The notes under the pieces: model-generated
The model's input: the letters and a program-made list of their open reading frames with translations, nothing else
Databases searched by the model: none
Told to the model about the DNA's origin: nothing
Translations under genes and position numbers: made by a program
Shown here: in pieces, positions 16,195 through 27,022 of the stretch
Layout: the number at the start of each line of letters is the position of its first letter
Position numbering within the stretch: position 1 is the first letter of the stretch
From: Cryomorphaceae bacterium
GTDB taxonomy: Bacteria; Bacteroidota; Bacteroidia; Flavobacteriales; Schleiferiaceae
Length of the DNA: 64,000 nt
Reading direction: 5' to 3'
NCBI GenBank assembly: GCA_017858515.1
Contig: JAFMBM010000006.1
Span: 1 to 64,000, forward strand

Positions 16195-18321
16195 ATGGCA
16201 CGCGACCTCAAATTAACACGTAATATCGGCATCAGTGCGCACATTGATGCGGGTAAAACGACCACCACTGAGCGTATCCTTTACTATACAGGTATTAACC
16301 ATAAAATTGGTGAAGTACATGATGGTGCGGCTACAATGGACTGGATGGTGCAAGAGCAGGAAAGAGGGATAACCATCACTTCTGCGGCTACCACTTGTTT
16401 TTGGAATTTTCCAACCGAACAAGGAAAGTCACTTCCATCGACGCAGCAATACAAAATCAATATCATCGACACTCCAGGTCACGTTGACTTTACCGTAGAG
16501 GTAGAGCGTTCCATGCGTGTTCTTGATGGTGCTGTTGCACTTTATTGTGCGGTTGGAGGTGTTGAGCCACAATCTGAAACCGTTTGGCGTCAGATGGATA
16601 AGTATCGTGTACCTCGTTTGGGCTTTGTAAATAAAATGGACCGTGCTGGTGCAGACTTTTTTAAAGTAGTCGCGCAGATCAAGGATAGATTAGGGGCTAA
16701 CGCTGTTCCATTGCAAATTCCTATTGGAGCTGAAGCTGAATTTACTGGTGTAGTTGATTTATTGACTATGAAAGGTATTATTTGGGATGATAGCACCCAA
16801 GGAATGACCTATGATATTATTGATATTCCCGAAGATCTAGTTGAAACTGCAAATGAATTTCGCGAGAAACTAGTTGAGTCGGTTGCTGAATACGACGACA
16901 AATTGATGGAGAAATTCTTTGAGGATCCGGATTCGATCACCAAAGAAGAAATGGTAGCGGCTATTCGCTTAGCTACAATTGATATGTCTATTGTTCCTAT
17001 CCTTTGTGGAAGTGCTTTCAAGAACAAGGGTGTACAGAAGATGTTAGATGCCGTTATGGATTATCTACCTTCTCCCGTTGATGTTGAAGGTATCACAGGT
17101 ATCAACCCGGACACAGAAGTTGAAGAAGTTAGAAAGCCAAGTGTATCGGAACCTTTTGCTGCTTTAGCATTCAAAATTGCAACCGATCCTTTCGTTGGAA
17201 GACTTTGTTTCTTTAGAGTATACAGTGGTAAGTTAGATGCAGGTTCATATGTTCAAAACATGCGTACAGACAAGAAAGAGCGTATTTCCCGTATCTTCCA
17301 AATGCACTCTAACAAGCAGAATGCAATTGATGCTATTGAAGCAGGAGATATTGGAGCAGGTGTTGGTTTTAAAGACATCCGTACAGGAGATACTCTATGC
17401 GACGAGAAACATCCGATTGTTTTGGAATCTATGTCGTTTCCAGAGCCGGTGATCGGAGTTGCTATTGAACCAAAGTCTCAAGCAGATGTAGATCGTTTAG
17501 GTATGTCTTTAGCGAAATTAGCTGAGGAGGATCCAACGTTCAGAGTTCACACAGACGAAGAAACAGGTCAAACTGTAATCAGTGGAATGGGCGAATTGCA
17601 CCTTGAAATTATTGTAGACAGACTTAAGAGAGAATTCAAAGTTGAGTGCAACCAAGGAGCTCCCCAAGTACAATATAAGGAAGCCATTAAGGCATCTGTT
17701 AATCACCGTGAAGTTTACAAGAAGCAGACAGGTGGTAGAGGTAAATTTGCTGATATAGTTGTTACGCTAGGACCAGCTGATGCAGAGGTTACAGGTCTAC
17801 AATTTGTGAATGACGTAAAAGGAGGAAACGTACCGAAAGAATATGTGCCTTCAGTAGAAAAAGGCTTCCGCGAAGCAATGAAGAACGGACCACTTGCAGG
17901 TTATGAGATTGATAGCCTAAAAGTGACCCTCCTAGATGGATCTTTCCACCCCGTTGACTCAGATGCACTTTCTTTTGAATTAGCCGCTAAAATGGCTTTT
18001 AGAGATGCTGCTAAGAAAGCCTCTCCGGTATTATTGGAACCTATCATGAAAATTGAGGTAGTTACCCCGGAAGAAAACATGGGAGATGTTGTTGGAGATT
18101 TGAACCGCCGTCGTGGACAAGTTCAAGGTATGGATTCCAGAAACGGAGCACAAGTAATTAAGGCGAATGTTCCCCTTTCTGAAATGTTCGGTTATGTAAC
18201 CCAACTTCGTACAATGAGTTCCGGACGCGCGACTTCCACTATGGAATTCTCTCACTACGAGGATACTCCAAGGAATATTGCCGATGAAGTTATTGCAAAA
18301 GTTAAAGGTCAACACGCCTAA
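16195..18321 (+). CDS. fusA: Elongation factor G
   Basis: The GTPase that drives translocation of the ribosome and, with the recycling factor, subunit splitting. G1 [12 protein letters not shown] is at 15-26, with the G2 region [12 protein letters not shown]3 DTPGHVDF and G4 NKMDRAGAD all intact. Domains II-V follow at normal length (708 residues). GTPase switch residues are intact, so this is a canonical EF-G rather than a degenerate paralog. It follows rpsG by 24 bases and runs directly into rpsJ, so the str and S10 blocks are fused here. Confidence 0.98.
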   Translation: MARDLKLTRNIGISAHIDAGKTTTTERILYYTGINHKIGEVHDGAATMDWMVQEQERGITITSAATTCFWNFPTEQGKSLPSTQQYKINIIDTPGHVDFTVEVERSMRVLDGAVALYCAVGGVEPQSETVWRQMDKYRVPRLGFVNKMDRAGADFFKVVAQIKDRLGANAVPLQIPIGAEAEFTGVVDLLTMKGIIWDDSTQGMTYDIIDIPEDLVETANEFREKLVESVAEYDDKLMEKFFEDPDSITKEEMVAAIRLATIDMSIVPILCGSAFKNKGVQKMLDAVMDYLPSPVDVEGITGINPDTEVEEVRKPSVSEPFAALAFKIATDPFVGRLCFFRVYSGKLDAGSYVQNMRTDKKERISRIFQMHSNKQNAIDAIEAGDIGAGVGFKDIRTGDTLCDEKHPIVLESMSFPEPVIGVAIEPKSQADVDRLGMSLAKLAEEDPTFRVHTDEETGQTVISGMGELHLEIIVDRLKREFKVECNQGAPQVQYKEAIKASVNHREVYKKQTGGRGKFADIVVTLGPADAEVTGLQFVNDVKGGNVPKEYVPSVEKGFREAMKNGPLAGYEIDSLKVTLLDGSFHPVDSDALSFELAAKMAFRDAAKKASPVLLEPIMKIEVVTPEENMGDVVGDLNRRRGQVQGMDSRNGAQVIKANVPLSEMFGYVTQLRTMSSGRATSTMEFSHYEDTPRNIADEVIAKVKGQHA

Positions 18322-18333
18322 TCCTACAAGGAA

Positions 18334-18639
18334 ATGAGTCAAAAAATTAGAATCAAATTAAAGTCCTACGACCACAACCTAGTGGATAAGTCGGCCGAAA
18401 AAATTGTTAAAACAGTAAAGAGTACTGGAGCGGTTGTTACTGGTCCAATTCCTTTACCAACAAACAAAAGAATTTACACTGTTTTGCGTTCACCACACGT
18501 AAATAAGAAAGCGAGAGAGCAATTCCAATTGTCATCTTACAAGCGTTTAATGGATATTTATAGCAGTTCTGCTAAAACCATTGATGCACTTATGAAGCTT
18601 GAGTTACCAAGCGGTGTAGAAGTAGAAATCAAAGTTTAA
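18334..18639 (+). CDS. rpsJ: 30S ribosomal protein S10
   Basis: A head protein of the small subunit; it also pairs with NusB in antitermination and is bound by NusG, so its gene product links to the nusG encoded at the other end of the window. [21 protein letters not shown] near the N-terminus and [13 protein letters not shown] at 52-64 are diagnostic. 101 residues. It opens the S10 block with only 12 bases after fusA, too little for a separate S10 leader. Confidence 0.98.
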   Translation: MSQKIRIKLKSYDHNLVDKSAEKIVKTVKSTGAVVTGPIPLPTNKRIYTVLRSPHVNKKAREQFQLSSYKRLMDIYSSSAKTIDALMKLELPSGVEVEIKV

Positions 18640-18657
18640 TTAAGTCAAACTAGAAGA

Positions 18658-19281
18658 ATGCCCGCTCTAATTGGGAAAAAAATCGGAATGACCAGCATCT
18701 TTGGTCCGGATGGTAAAAACGTTCCTTGCACGGTTGTAGAAGCCCTGCCGAACGTTGTTACTCAAGTCCGCACACAAGAAGTCGATGGTTACCAATCGCT
18801 TCAAATCGCCGGTGGTGGTGAGCGAAAGGAAAAAAACACGCCCTCTGCACTTAAGGGTCACTTTAAGAAAGCAGAAACAACTCCTAAGAAACTAGTAGTT
18901 GAGTACAAAGATTTTGACAACTCACAGTACGCCCTTGGAAATGAGATTAGCATTGAGCTTTTCGAAGAAGGTGAGTATGTTGATGTTGTTGGAACGTCGA
19001 AAGGTAAAGGATTTCAAGGAGTAGTTAAGCGCCACGGTTTTGCAGGTGTAATGCAAGCGAGCCATGGTCAGCACAACCGTCTGAGAGCTCCAGGATCTAT
19101 TGGTGCGGGATCTGATCCCAGCCGCGTTTTCAAAGGTATCCGAATGGCAGGCCAAATGGGTAACAAGAGAACGAAGATTCAAAACTTGATCATAATGAAG
19201 GTGGACAAGGATAAAAACCTGCTAGTAATTAGCGGTTCTATTCCTGGTCCTAAGAACGGACTTGTAATTGTTGAGAAATAA
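18658..19281 (+). CDS. rplC: 50S ribosomal protein L3
   Basis: An early-assembly large-subunit protein whose long loop reaches the peptidyl transferase centre. It starts with [11 protein letters not shown] and carries the loop segment [14 protein letters not shown] and [25 protein letters not shown]; the Gln of this loop (HGQHN) is the site methylated in many bacteria. 207 residues. Its TAA overlaps the rplD ATG by one base (TAATG), implying coupling. Confidence 0.98.
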   Translation: MPALIGKKIGMTSIFGPDGKNVPCTVVEALPNVVTQVRTQEVDGYQSLQIAGGGERKEKNTPSALKGHFKKAETTPKKLVVEYKDFDNSQYALGNEISIELFEEGEYVDVVGTSKGKGFQGVVKRHGFAGVMQASHGQHNRLRAPGSIGAGSDPSRVFKGIRMAGQMGNKRTKIQNLIIMKVDKDKNLLVISGSIPGPKNGLVIVEK

Positions 19282-19907
19282 TGGAATTTAGCGTACTCGA
19301 CAAAAACGGAAAAGACACAGGTAGAAAAATTGAATTGAGTGATTCGGTAGTAGCCATTTCACCTAATGAACATGCAATTTACCTCGATGTAAAGCAATAT
19401 TTAGCTAATCAGCGTCAAGGCACGCACAAGGCTAAAGAAAGAGCAGAGATTGCTCGTACCACTAAGAAAGGTTTTAAGCAAAAAGGAACCGGAAATGCGC
19501 GAATGGGATCGTTCAAATCGCCTTTACATAGAGGTGGTGGAACTGTTTTCGGTCCTCGTCCACATGATTATGGCTTCAAATTGAACAAAAAAGTTAAGCG
19601 TCTAGCTCGCAGGAGCGCAATTAGCTTAAAGGCCAGCACTCAGTCTCTTATGATTCTTGAGAACTTAGAATTTGCTGTTCCAAGGACTAAAGAATTCTCA
19701 GGAATTATTAAAGCTTTGGGATTAGAAAATAAAAAATCACTTATTGTAGTGGATGAGACAAGTAAAAATGTATATTTGTCGTCCCGAAATTTTCAGGGCT
19801 CTGAAGTGATAATGGTTTCAGAATTAAGTACTTATAAGCTTATGAATGCTCAAAAGCTGGTATTTACTGAAGGTTCGGTAGGAAAAATTAATGAAGCGTT
19901 AAGCTAA
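19281..19907 (+). CDS. rplD: 50S ribosomal protein L4
   Basis: Lines the exit tunnel with L22 and in some bacteria represses its own operon. The tunnel loop is recognisable from TKKGFKQKGTGNARMGS and HRGGGTVFGPRPHDY, and 208 residues is normal. The start codon overlaps the rplC stop. I cannot see an S10-leader hairpin for L4 autoregulation because fusA and rpsJ abut. Confidence 0.98.
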   Translation: MEFSVLDKNGKDTGRKIELSDSVVAISPNEHAIYLDVKQYLANQRQGTHKAKERAEIARTTKKGFKQKGTGNARMGSFKSPLHRGGGTVFGPRPHDYGFKLNKKVKRLARRSAISLKASTQSLMILENLEFAVPRTKEFSGIIKALGLENKKSLIVVDETSKNVYLSSRNFQGSEVIMVSELSTYKLMNAQKLVFTEGSVGKINEALS

Positions 19908-19913
19908 GCGACT

Positions 19914-20204
19914 ATGAATATTTTGATCAAACCCATCATAACTGAGAAGGCTACTGCAGATGCAGAAGATCAGAATCAATTTTCGTTTGTTGTCCATAGA
20001 GATGCAAACAAAATTCAGATTCGTGAGGCAATACAGACAATCTATAATGTGAACGTAGAAAGTGTAAATACGATGGTAGTTGCGGGAAAGCGTAAGATGC
20101 GCTATACTAAAACTGGCATTTTAAGCGGAACTACCGGAGCATACAAGAAAGCCGTTGTTACGGTTCGTAGTGGAGAGACGCTAGATCTTTACAGCAATAT
20201 TTAA
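19914..20204 (+). CDS. rplW: 50S ribosomal protein L23
   Basis: A tunnel-exit protein, docking point for trigger factor and SRP. It starts ILIKPIITEKAT and includes ANKIQIREAIQTIYNVNVESVNTM, the conserved 23S-binding part; the C-terminal hairpin is short. 96 residues, 6 bases after rplD. Confidence 0.98.
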   Translation: MNILIKPIITEKATADAEDQNQFSFVVHRDANKIQIREAIQTIYNVNVESVNTMVVAGKRKMRYTKTGILSGTTGAYKKAVVTVRSGETLDLYSNI

Positions 20205-20207
20205 GAG

Positions 20208-21032
20208 ATGGGAATACGTAAACTAAAAGCCATTACTCCAGGACAACGTTTCCGCGTAGTCAATGATTTTGGCAGTATCACGAAGACCACTCCAGAAAAG
20301 GGTCTTTTACGTCCTAAGAAGAACTCTGGTGGTAGAAATAACACTGGTAAAATGACGGTTCGTAACGTTGGTGGAGGACATAAACAACGCTACAGAGAGA
20401 TTGACTTCAAGAGAGAAAAGTTTGGAATACCTGCTACGGTTAAGGCTATAGAGTACGATCCAAATCGCAATGCTCGCATCGCACTTCTTTTTTATGCCGA
20501 TGGTGAAAAAAGATACATCATAGCTCAAAACGGACTTCAGGTAGGACAAACAATTGTTTCTGGTAAGGATGCGAATCCGGATGTTGGAAACGCATTATTT
20601 CTATCCGATATTCCACTAGGTACAGTGATTAGTTGCATTGAAATGAGACCTGGACAAGGTGCTGTAATTGCACGTAGTGGAGGTTCTTTTGCACAACTTG
20701 CTGCTAGAGATGGAAAGTATGCGATCATCAAATTGCCGAGTGGTGAAACAAGGATGATATTGATTACTTGCATGGCCTCTATTGGAGTTGTATCCAACTC
20801 TGATAGTGCATTGGAAAGAAGCGGTAAAGCGGGTAGAAGTCGCTGGTTAGGCAGAAGACCAAGAGTAAGAGGTGTAGCGATGAACCCAGTAGATCACCCA
20901 ATGGGTGGTGGTGAAGGTCGTTCTTCAGGAGGACATCCGAGATCCAGAAATGGAATACCAGCTAAGGGATACAAGACTCGTACTCCGAAGAAGGCATCGA
21001 ACAAGTACATCATTGATCGTCGTAAGAAATAA
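20208..21032 (+). CDS. rplB: 50S ribosomal protein L2
   Basis: A large universally conserved protein close to the peptidyl transferase centre and needed for subunit association. [20 protein letters not shown] near 41-60 and the C-terminal [17 protein letters not shown] with its critical histidine are intact. 274 residues, normal. It is separated by 3 bases from both rplW and rpsS. Confidence 0.98.
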   Translation: MGIRKLKAITPGQRFRVVNDFGSITKTTPEKGLLRPKKNSGGRNNTGKMTVRNVGGGHKQRYREIDFKREKFGIPATVKAIEYDPNRNARIALLFYADGEKRYIIAQNGLQVGQTIVSGKDANPDVGNALFLSDIPLGTVISCIEMRPGQGAVIARSGGSFAQLAARDGKYAIIKLPSGETRMILITCMASIGVVSNSDSALERSGKAGRSRWLGRRPRVRGVAMNPVDHPMGGGEGRSSGGHPRSRNGIPAKGYKTRTPKKASNKYIIDRRKK

Positions 21033-21035
21033 GAA

Positions 21036-21317
21036 ATGGGAAGATCACTGAAAAAAGGACCTTTCATCCACTTTAAGTTGGAAAAGCGTGTCCTCGAAAA
21101 TGTTGAGCAGAATAAAAAGACCGTTGTCAAGACTTGGTCAAGAGCGTCTATGATTTCACCAGATTTCGTAGGTCAAACAATTGCTGTTCACAATGGAAAG
21201 ACTTTTATTCCAGTTTATGTGACTGAGAATATGGTTGGTCACAAATTAGGAGAATTTGCGCCTACACGCAATTTCCGTGGCCATGCAGGCAATAAGAAGG
21301 ATAAAGGCAAACGATAG
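21036..21317 (+). CDS. rpsS: 30S ribosomal protein S19
   Basis: A head protein of the small subunit forming bridges near the A site with S13. It begins [11 protein letters not shown] and contains [20 protein letters not shown] and [14 protein letters not shown]. 93 residues, normal length. Three bases after rplB. Confidence 0.98.
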   Translation: MGRSLKKGPFIHFKLEKRVLENVEQNKKTVVKTWSRASMISPDFVGQTIAVHNGKTFIPVYVTENMVGHKLGEFAPTRNFRGHAGNKKDKGKR

Positions 21318-21329
21318 GAAAAAATAGCC

Positions 21330-21767
21330 ATGGGTGCCAGAAAAAGATTAAAAGCAGAAGCTACTAAAGAAGCTCGTAAGAATGTGGTAATGGCCAGTTT
21401 AAACAACTGTCCTACCTCTCCTCGCAAAATGCGTCTAGTAGCTGATATGATAAGAGGAATGGAAGTGCAAAAAGCATTATTTCTTCTTAAAAACAGTGGA
21501 AAAGAAGCCTCTGGACGTTTAGAGAAACTTTTGCAATCTGCCCTATCCAATTGGGAGCAGAAAAACGAAGGATCTCAAATGGATGACGCCGGTCTAGTTG
21601 TACAAGAAGTACAGGTAAATGGTGGAAGGATGCTAAAGCGTGTTCAACCCGCTCCACAAGGTAGAGCCCACAGAGTTAGAAAACGTTCTAATCATGTGAT
21701 GCTTATTGTTGGATCTGCCGAGCAGATTACTGTAGAAACTGTTAACACTGAAGAGAATAACGCTTAA
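21330..21767 (+). CDS. rplV: 50S ribosomal protein L22
   Basis: Spans the large subunit; its hairpin tip narrows the exit tunnel beside L4. [18 protein letters not shown] at about 28-45 and the hairpin [21 protein letters not shown] are intact. 145 residues, with a ~20-residue basic N-terminal extension relative to E. coli (110). Its TAA and the rpsC ATG overlap by one base. Confidence 0.97.
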   Translation: MGARKRLKAEATKEARKNVVMASLNNCPTSPRKMRLVADMIRGMEVQKALFLLKNSGKEASGRLEKLLQSALSNWEQKNEGSQMDDAGLVVQEVQVNGGRMLKRVQPAPQGRAHRVRKRSNHVMLIVGSAEQITVETVNTEENNA

Positions 21768-22495
21768 TGGGACAAAAGACAAACCCTATAGGAAACCGTC
21801 TAGGTTTCATCCGCGGATGGGACTCCAATTGGTACGGTGGACGTGACTACGGAGACAAAATCGCCGAGGATCATAAAATACGCAAGTATTTGTATGCTCG
21901 TTTGCAAAAGGCAAACGTAAGTCGCATAATTATCGAGCGCACTCTCAAACTTGTTACAGTAACTATTACTTCGGCCCGTCCAGGTATTATTATCGGAAAG
22001 CAAGGGCAAGAGGTGGATAAACTTAAGGAGGAGCTTAAAAAGCTTACTAAGAAGGAAGTTCAGATCAATATTTTTGAGATCAAGAGACCTGAGTTAGATG
22101 CCAAGTTAGTTGGCGATAGCATTGCTCGTCAAGTGGAGGGTCGTATCAGCTACAGAAGAGCTGTTAAGATGGCCATTGCTGCTTCCATGAGAATGGGCGC
22201 TGAGGGTATCAAAGTTATGGTTAGCGGTAGATTAAACGGTGCTGAGATTGCGCGCAGTGAAATGTATAAAGATGGAAGAACACCTCTTCATACATTCAGA
22301 GCAGACATCGATTATCATATTTCGGAAGCTCATACTACCTATGGAAGATTGGGTATTAAAGTATGGGTCATGAAAGGCGAAGTGTACGGCAAAAGAGATT
22401 TGAGCAATACACTGGGAGTTACAAAGAAAGGAGGACCGGCTCCTACTGGAGGAAAACCCTCTGGAGACCGTCGTCCAAAAAGAAAGAAAGCTTAA
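21767..22495 (+). CDS. rpsC: 30S ribosomal protein S3
   Basis: A head protein at the mRNA entry channel with helicase-assisting basic residues. It starts [20 protein letters not shown] and has the KH domain [14 protein letters not shown] near 73-86, followed by the C-terminal domain with [20 protein letters not shown]. 242 residues including a Lys/Arg-rich tail. Confidence 0.98.
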   Translation: MGQKTNPIGNRLGFIRGWDSNWYGGRDYGDKIAEDHKIRKYLYARLQKANVSRIIIERTLKLVTVTITSARPGIIIGKQGQEVDKLKEELKKLTKKEVQINIFEIKRPELDAKLVGDSIARQVEGRISYRRAVKMAIAASMRMGAEGIKVMVSGRLNGAEIARSEMYKDGRTPLHTFRADIDYHISEAHTTYGRLGIKVWVMKGEVYGKRDLSNTLGVTKKGGPAPTGGKPSGDRRPKRKKA

Positions 22496-22506
22496 GGGAC
22501 TGAGAT

Positions 22507-22929
22507 ATGCTACAGCCTAGAAAAACCAAGCACAGAAAGACCTTCAAAGGTAAAATGAAAGGTATCTCCCAAAGGGGGCATACTATCGCCTTTGGAAGCT
22601 TTGCTATCAAAACAATGGACGAAAAGTTCATTACCTCTCGTCAAATTGAGGCGGCTCGTATTGCTGCTACTCGTTTTATGAAGAGAGAAGGACAAATGTG
22701 GATCCGAATATTTCCAGACAAACCTATTACCAAGAAGCCAGCCGAAGTTCGTATGGGTAAAGGTAAAGGAGCTGTAGAATATTGGGTTGCCCCTGTAAAA
22801 CCAGGTAGAATTTTGTTTGAACTTGAAGGCGTTACACTTGATGTAGCTCAAGAAGCATTGCGCTTAGCGGCTCAAAAGCTTCCTGTTCGTACGAAGTTTA
22901 TCGTTCGTAGAGATTTTGTACAAGCTTAA
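22507..22929 (+). CDS. rplP: 50S ribosomal protein L16
   Basis: Sits near the A-site tRNA elbow. [19 protein letters not shown] at the start, [21 protein letters not shown] and [18 protein letters not shown] (about 80-97, containing the conserved Arg/Gly loop) are diagnostic. 140 residues. Confidence 0.98.
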   Translation: MLQPRKTKHRKTFKGKMKGISQRGHTIAFGSFAIKTMDEKFITSRQIEAARIAATRFMKREGQMWIRIFPDKPITKKPAEVRMGKGKGAVEYWVAPVKPGRILFELEGVTLDVAQEALRLAAQKLPVRTKFIVRRDFVQA

Positions 22930-22938
22930 GAATTGCAG

Positions 22939-23139
22939 ATGAAAGCTTCAGTAATCAAAGAAATGACAACAGCAGAGCTCAAAGAGAACTTAGCTGAAGA
23001 AAGGATTAACTATTCAAAGATGAAGATGGCTCATGCCATATCTCCACTAGAAAATCCGGTAAGTCTGCGTTTAAAACGCAAAGTTGTAGCTCGGTTAGAG
23101 ACTGAGTTACGTGGTAGAGAAATGGAACTAACGGCTTAA
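22939..23139 (+). CDS. rpmC: 50S ribosomal protein L29
   Basis: A small two-helix protein at the tunnel exit next to L23. MKASVIKEMTTAELKENL begins a typical L29, and NPVSLRLKRKVVARLETEL forms the second helix. 66 residues from the ATG at 22939; an in-frame TTG 6 bases upstream is the less likely start. Confidence 0.96.
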   Translation: MKASVIKEMTTAELKENLAEERINYSKMKMAHAISPLENPVSLRLKRKVVARLETELRGREMELTA

Positions 23140-23148
23140 GCCCAAAAG

Positions 23149-23415
23149 ATGGAAGAGAATACAACACGTAATCTCCGTAAGGAAAGAATTGGCTTGGTAA
23201 CTAGCAACAAGATGGAAAAATCTATCGTAGTTAGTGTTGAGCGCAAGAAAAAGCACCCTATATACGGTAAGTTCGTTAAGGTTACTAAAAAGTTTCACGC
23301 TCATGATGAAAAGAATGAGTGCAACGAAGGTGATCTTGTGCGCATCATGGAAACCCGTCCTCTAAGCAAAACGAAAAATTGGCGCTTGGTGGAAATAATT
23401 GAAAGAGCTAAATAA
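23149..23415 (+). CDS. rpsQ: 30S ribosomal protein S17
   Basis: An OB-fold primary binder of the 5' domain of 16S r[23 protein letters not shown] and the central [21 protein letters not shown] are the signature, with the [16 protein letters not shown] end. 88 residues, 9 bases after rpmC. Confidence 0.98.
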   Translation: MEENTTRNLRKERIGLVTSNKMEKSIVVSVERKKKHPIYGKFVKVTKKFHAHDEKNECNEGDLVRIMETRPLSKTKNWRLVEIIERAK

Positions 23416-23418
23416 GCC

Positions 23419-23787
23419 ATGCTACAAACGGAATCAAGATTAAGAGTAGCGGATAATACTGGAGCCAAAGAGGTACTAGTGATTCGTGTTCTTGGAGGAA
23501 CTAGAAGGAGATATGCCTCTCTAGGTGACAAAATTGTTGTAACAATTAAGGACTCAACCCCTTCGGGTAACGTAAAAAAGGGACAAGTTAGTACGGCCGT
23601 TGTAGTGCGTACTAGAAAGGAGGTCCGCAGAGCAGATGGATCGTACATTCGCTTTGATGACAATGCTTGTGTCTTACTCAATGCAGCTGGAGAAATGCGC
23701 GGAACTCGTGTGTTTGGTCCAGTGGCAAGGGAACTTCGCGACAAGCAATATATGAAGATTGTTTCACTTGCACCTGAAGTGCTTTAA
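23419..23787 (+). CDS. rplN: 50S ribosomal protein L14
   Basis: A subunit-interface protein forming bridges to 16S rRNA and the docking site of the silencing factor Rsf[21 protein letters not shown] is the canonical start, with [19 protein letters not shown] and the [10 protein letters not shown] motif. 122 residues, exactly the usual length. Confidence 0.98.
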   Translation: MLQTESRLRVADNTGAKEVLVIRVLGGTRRRYASLGDKIVVTIKDSTPSGNVKKGQVSTAVVVRTRKEVRRADGSYIRFDDNACVLLNAAGEMRGTRVFGPVARELRDKQYMKIVSLAPEVL

Positions 23788-23801
23788 TACCAGGCTTACA
23801 G

Positions 23802-24116
23802 ATGAAATTGAACATTAAAAAAGGAGATAACGTACAGGTAATGACGGGTGTTGATAAAGGCAAAACCGGCAAAGTTGTAGAGATTATCACAGAAAAGTAT
23901 AGAGCGATTGTTGAGGGTGTGAATATCGTTCACAAGCACACTAAGCCTTCGACTAACAGTCCTCAAGGAGGCATCATTCAAAAAGAAGCCTCTATTCATA
24001 TGAGCAATCTTATGATTGTTGATCCTTCCGAAGGAAAGCCGACAAGAATAGGTAGAAAGATAGAAAATGGCAAAAGCGTACGCTACGCTAAGAAATCTGG
24101 TGAGATACTGAAATAA
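23802..24116 (+). CDS. rplX: 50S ribosomal protein L24
   Basis: One of the first proteins to bind 23S rRNA. The KOW motif [20 protein letters not shown] at about 5-24 and the [21 protein letters not shown] segment are clear. 104 residues. Its TAA overlaps the rplE ATG by one base. Confidence 0.97.
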   Translation: MKLNIKKGDNVQVMTGVDKGKTGKVVEIITEKYRAIVEGVNIVHKHTKPSTNSPQGGIIQKEASIHMSNLMIVDPSEGKPTRIGRKIENGKSVRYAKKSGEILK

Positions 24117-24670
24117 TGGAATACCAACCGAAATTAAAGCAAGAGTATCGCGAGCGAATTACTTCCACAATGAAGGAAGAATTTGGTTACTCAAGTGTCA
24201 TGCAAATTCCGAGACTAAAGAAAATTGTCGTTAGTCGCGGTGTAGGAGATGCTGTCGCAGATAAAAAGCTAATTGAATTCGCTTCGTCTGAACTAGCATT
24301 GATTACTGGGCAGAAACCCATTTCAACTTTCTCTAAGAAAGACATTTCTAATTTCAAATTGAGAAAAGGAATGCCTATCGGAGTTATGGTTACTCTACGT
24401 GGTGATAAAATGTATGAATTTCTCGAGAGGTTAGTTTATTCATCTTTACCTCGAATTCGTGATTTCAACGGAATTAAAGCGACTGGATTTGATGGACGTG
24501 GAAATTATACACTTGGAATTACTGAGCAGATCATCTTTCCAGAGATTAACATTGATAAAGTGAATCGAATTTCTGGTATGGACATCACTTTCGTGACATC
24601 TGCAAACACAGATAAAGAGGCTAAATCGCTTTTAGGGCATTTTGGACTTCCATTCAAAAAAGGAAAATAG
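24116..24670 (+). CDS. rplE: 50S ribosomal protein L5
   Basis: A central-protuberance protein binding 5S rRNA and P-site tRNA. It contains [58 protein letters not shown] and [19 protein letters not shown], in the usual order. 184 residues. Confidence 0.98.
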   Translation: MEYQPKLKQEYRERITSTMKEEFGYSSVMQIPRLKKIVVSRGVGDAVADKKLIEFASSELALITGQKPISTFSKKDISNFKLRKGMPIGVMVTLRGDKMYEFLERLVYSSLPRIRDFNGIKATGFDGRGNYTLGITEQIIFPEINIDKVNRISGMDITFVTSANTDKEAKSLLGHFGLPFKKGK

Positions 24671-24673
24671 GCA

Positions 24674-24943
24674 ATGGCAAAAGAATCCATGAAAGCGCGT
24701 GAGCGCAAGAGAGAAGCTTTAGTAGCTAAATATGCTGCAAAGAGAGCCGCTTTAAAGGAGGCTGGGGATTATGAGGGATTACAGAAATTACCAAAAAACT
24801 CCTCTCCTGTTCGATTGCATAATCGTTGTAAGTTAACTGGTCGCCCACGTGGCTATATGAGACAGTTTGGTCTCTCCAGGGTGACTTTTAGGGAAATGGC
24901 TAATAACGGTCTTATTCCAGGTGTGAAAAAAGCAAGCTGGTAA
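24674..24943 (+). CDS. rpsN: 30S ribosomal protein S14, zinc-independent type
   Basis: A head protein of the small subunit. At 89 residues it is the long form, and the CxxC pairs of the short zinc form are absent; only one Cys is present in the [14 protein letters not shown] segment. The [24 protein letters not shown] end is diagnostic. Three bases after rplE. Confidence 0.98.
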   Translation: MAKESMKARERKREALVAKYAAKRAALKEAGDYEGLQKLPKNSSPVRLHNRCKLTGRPRGYMRQFGLSRVTFREMANNGLIPGVKKASW

Positions 24944-24962
24944 CAATTACATAGTAGAGAAA

Positions 24963-25361
24963 ATGGTAACTGATCCAATAGCAGATTATTTAACAAGAAT
25001 GCGTAACGCCATGATGGCTGGGCATAAGATTGTTGAAATTCCTGCAACAAAATTAAAAGAAGAAATTACTCGTATCTTGTTAGATCAAGGTTACATTCTT
25101 GGATACAAGACTGAAGAGACAAAACCACAGAATACATTAAAGATCGCTTTAAAGTATGATAGGCTTTCAAAAATGCCTATTATCCGTGGAATTTCAAGAG
25201 TAAGCCGTCCAGGATTACGCCAGTACAAGGGCTCAACAGATTTACCACGCGTTAAGAATGGTTTAGGTGTTGCAATCGTTTCTACTTCCAAAGGAGTAAT
25301 GACTGATAAAGAAGCTCGAAAAGCGAATGTGGGTGGTGAAGTATTGTGTTTCGTCTACTAA
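24963..25361 (+). CDS. rpsH: 30S ribosomal protein S8
   Basis: A central-domain 16S binder, and in enterics the spc-operon repressor. It starts DPIADYLTRMRNAMMAGH and ends LGVAIVSTSKGVMTDKEA followed by GGEVLCFVY. 132 residues, normal. Confidence 0.98.
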   Translation: MVTDPIADYLTRMRNAMMAGHKIVEIPATKLKEEITRILLDQGYILGYKTEETKPQNTLKIALKYDRLSKMPIIRGISRVSRPGLRQYKGSTDLPRVKNGLGVAIVSTSKGVMTDKEARKANVGGEVLCFVY

Positions 25362-25375
25362 AGGAGAATTAGAAA

Positions 25376-25930
25376 ATGTCTAGAATAGGAAAATCACCCA
25401 TAACCATTCCTGCAGGAGTTGATGTCAAATTAGACGGCAACATTTGTACTGTAAAAGGTAAATTGGGTACATTAGAACAAGAGATTGATTCAGTCATTTC
25501 AGTTGAAATTGATGGATCTACGATTAATCTGAGTAGGCCGAATGACGATAAGAATGTGCGTGCAAAGCATGGTCTATATCGTTCGCTTATATCCAATATG
25601 ATTGTTGGCGTTAATGAAGGTTTTTCAAAAAAACTAGAATTGGTTGGCGTGGGATACAGAGCTGCTAATCAAGGTCAGCAATTGGATTTGTCATTGGGAT
25701 ATTCGCACAATATATTGTTTGAAATCCCATCTGAAGTAACTGTTGTAGCGGTGATGGATAAAGGTAAAAACCCTATCATTTCATTAACGTCGTTTGACAA
25801 GCAACTTCTTGGTATGGTAACGGCTAAAATCCGTAGTCTACGCAAAGTTGAGCCTTACAAGGGTAAGGGAGTGCGTTTTGTTGGAGAGCAAATTAGAAGA
25901 AAGGCAGGTAAGACTGCTTCGAAAAAATAA
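25376..25930 (+). CDS. rplF: 50S ribosomal protein L6
   Basis: Lies at the base of the L7/L12 stalk near the sarcin-ricin loop. MSRIGKSPITIPAGV opens the first of two similar domains. GVGYRAANQGQQLDLSLGYSH and KVEPYKGKGVRFVGEQIRRK (second domain) are diagnostic. 184 residues. Confidence 0.98.
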   Translation: MSRIGKSPITIPAGVDVKLDGNICTVKGKLGTLEQEIDSVISVEIDGSTINLSRPNDDKNVRAKHGLYRSLISNMIVGVNEGFSKKLELVGVGYRAANQGQQLDLSLGYSHNILFEIPSEVTVVAVMDKGKNPIISLTSFDKQLLGMVTAKIRSLRKVEPYKGKGVRFVGEQIRRKAGKTASKK

Positions 25931-25933
25931 GTT

Positions 25934-26290
25934 ATGGCGCTTACTAAGAACGAAAGAAGAAATCGTATTCGCATGCGAATACGCAAAATGGTTACTGGAA
26001 CTGCAGAGAGTCCTAGACTATCTGTTTTCAGAAGTAATAAAGGTATTTACGCTCAATTGATCAATGATATCACTGGCGAAACTCTTGCACAGGCTTCTTC
26101 AAACGATAAAAGTTTGGTAGAGTCTAAGGGTACTAAGGTCGAAATGGCGAAACAAGTTGGAATGCTAATCGCAGAACGCGCTATGGCAAAGAGTATAGCA
26201 ACTTGCACATTTGACAGAGGTGGTTATTTGTATCACGGTAGAGTAAAATCACTTGCAGAAGGTGCAAGAGAAGCAGGTCTCAAATTCTAG
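25934..26290 (+). CDS. rplR: 50S ribosomal protein L18
   Basis: Binds 5S rRNA with L5 in the central protuberance. The Arg-rich N-terminus ([13 protein letters not shown]), [19 protein letters not shown] and [21 protein letters not shown] identify it. 118 residues. Confidence 0.98.
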   Translation: MALTKNERRNRIRMRIRKMVTGTAESPRLSVFRSNKGIYAQLINDITGETLAQASSNDKSLVESKGTKVEMAKQVGMLIAERAMAKSIATCTFDRGGYLYHGRVKSLAEGAREAGLKF

Positions 26291-26298
26291 GAATAAAG

Positions 26299-26820
26299 AT
26301 GAAAGCATTTAAAAATATTCAGCGCGTGAAACCAGGAGGTCTGGAACTTACAGATCGTCTCGTAGGTGTTCAACGTGTTGTTAAGGTAACAAAAGGAGGA
26401 CGCACATTCGGTTTTTCTGCCATAGTAGTGGTTGGGGATGAAAAAGGTGTTGCAGGGCATGGTATGGGCAAGAGCAAGGAAGTTTCTGAGGCTATTACCA
26501 AAGGAATAGAAGATGCTAAAAAGAATTTAGTTAGGCTTCCAATAGTAAATCACACAATTCCTCACGAAGAAGAAGGTAGATTTGGTGGAGCTTATGTATT
26601 TTTGCGCCCCGCTTCTCATGGTACTGGTGTAATAGCTGGTGGTGCAATGCGTGCAGTGTTAGAAAGTGTTGGTATTCATGATGTGTTGGCTAAATCGAAA
26701 GGTTCTTCCAATCCACACAACGTAGTTAAAGCTACTTTTCTAGCTCTGATGAAAATGCGCGATGCACATATGGTGGCAAAAAACCGTGGAATTTCCATGG
26801 ATAAAATATTCAATGGATAA
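26299..26820 (+). CDS. rpsE: 30S ribosomal protein S5
   Basis: Important for decoding fidelity; spectinomycin-resistance changes map to its N-terminal loop. [20 protein letters not shown] at about 26-45 holds the dsRNA-binding-like domain. [19 protein letters not shown] and [20 protein letters not shown] complete the signature. 173 residues. Confidence 0.98.
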   Translation: MKAFKNIQRVKPGGLELTDRLVGVQRVVKVTKGGRTFGFSAIVVVGDEKGVAGHGMGKSKEVSEAITKGIEDAKKNLVRLPIVNHTIPHEEEGRFGGAYVFLRPASHGTGVIAGGAMRAVLESVGIHDVLAKSKGSSNPHNVVKATFLALMKMRDAHMVAKNRGISMDKIFNG

Positions 26821-26829
26821 TCTCGTAGT

Positions 26830-27015
26830 ATGAGCAGAATTCGCATTACTCAAAAAAGGAGTGTTATAAAACGTCCTTACCGCCAAGTCCGCACAATGGA
26901 GGCCCTTGGATTGAAGAAGATAAATAGTATAGTAGAGCACGAAGCTACCCCTCAAATTTTGGGAATGGTTGACAAAGTGCGCCACTTGATCAATGTAGAA
27001 ACACTCGAAGCTTAA
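26830..27015 (+). CDS. rpmD: 50S ribosomal protein L30
   Basis: A small large-subunit protein. RITQKRSVIKRPYRQVRTMEALGLKKIN matches the family pattern (segment shown at residues 4-31 in shortened form: conserved RS, R and GL-KIN), and 61 residues is normal. Between rpsE and rplO as usual. Confidence 0.97.
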   Translation: MSRIRITQKRSVIKRPYRQVRTMEALGLKKINSIVEHEATPQILGMVDKVRHLINVETLEA

Positions 27016-27022
27016 TTTCGAT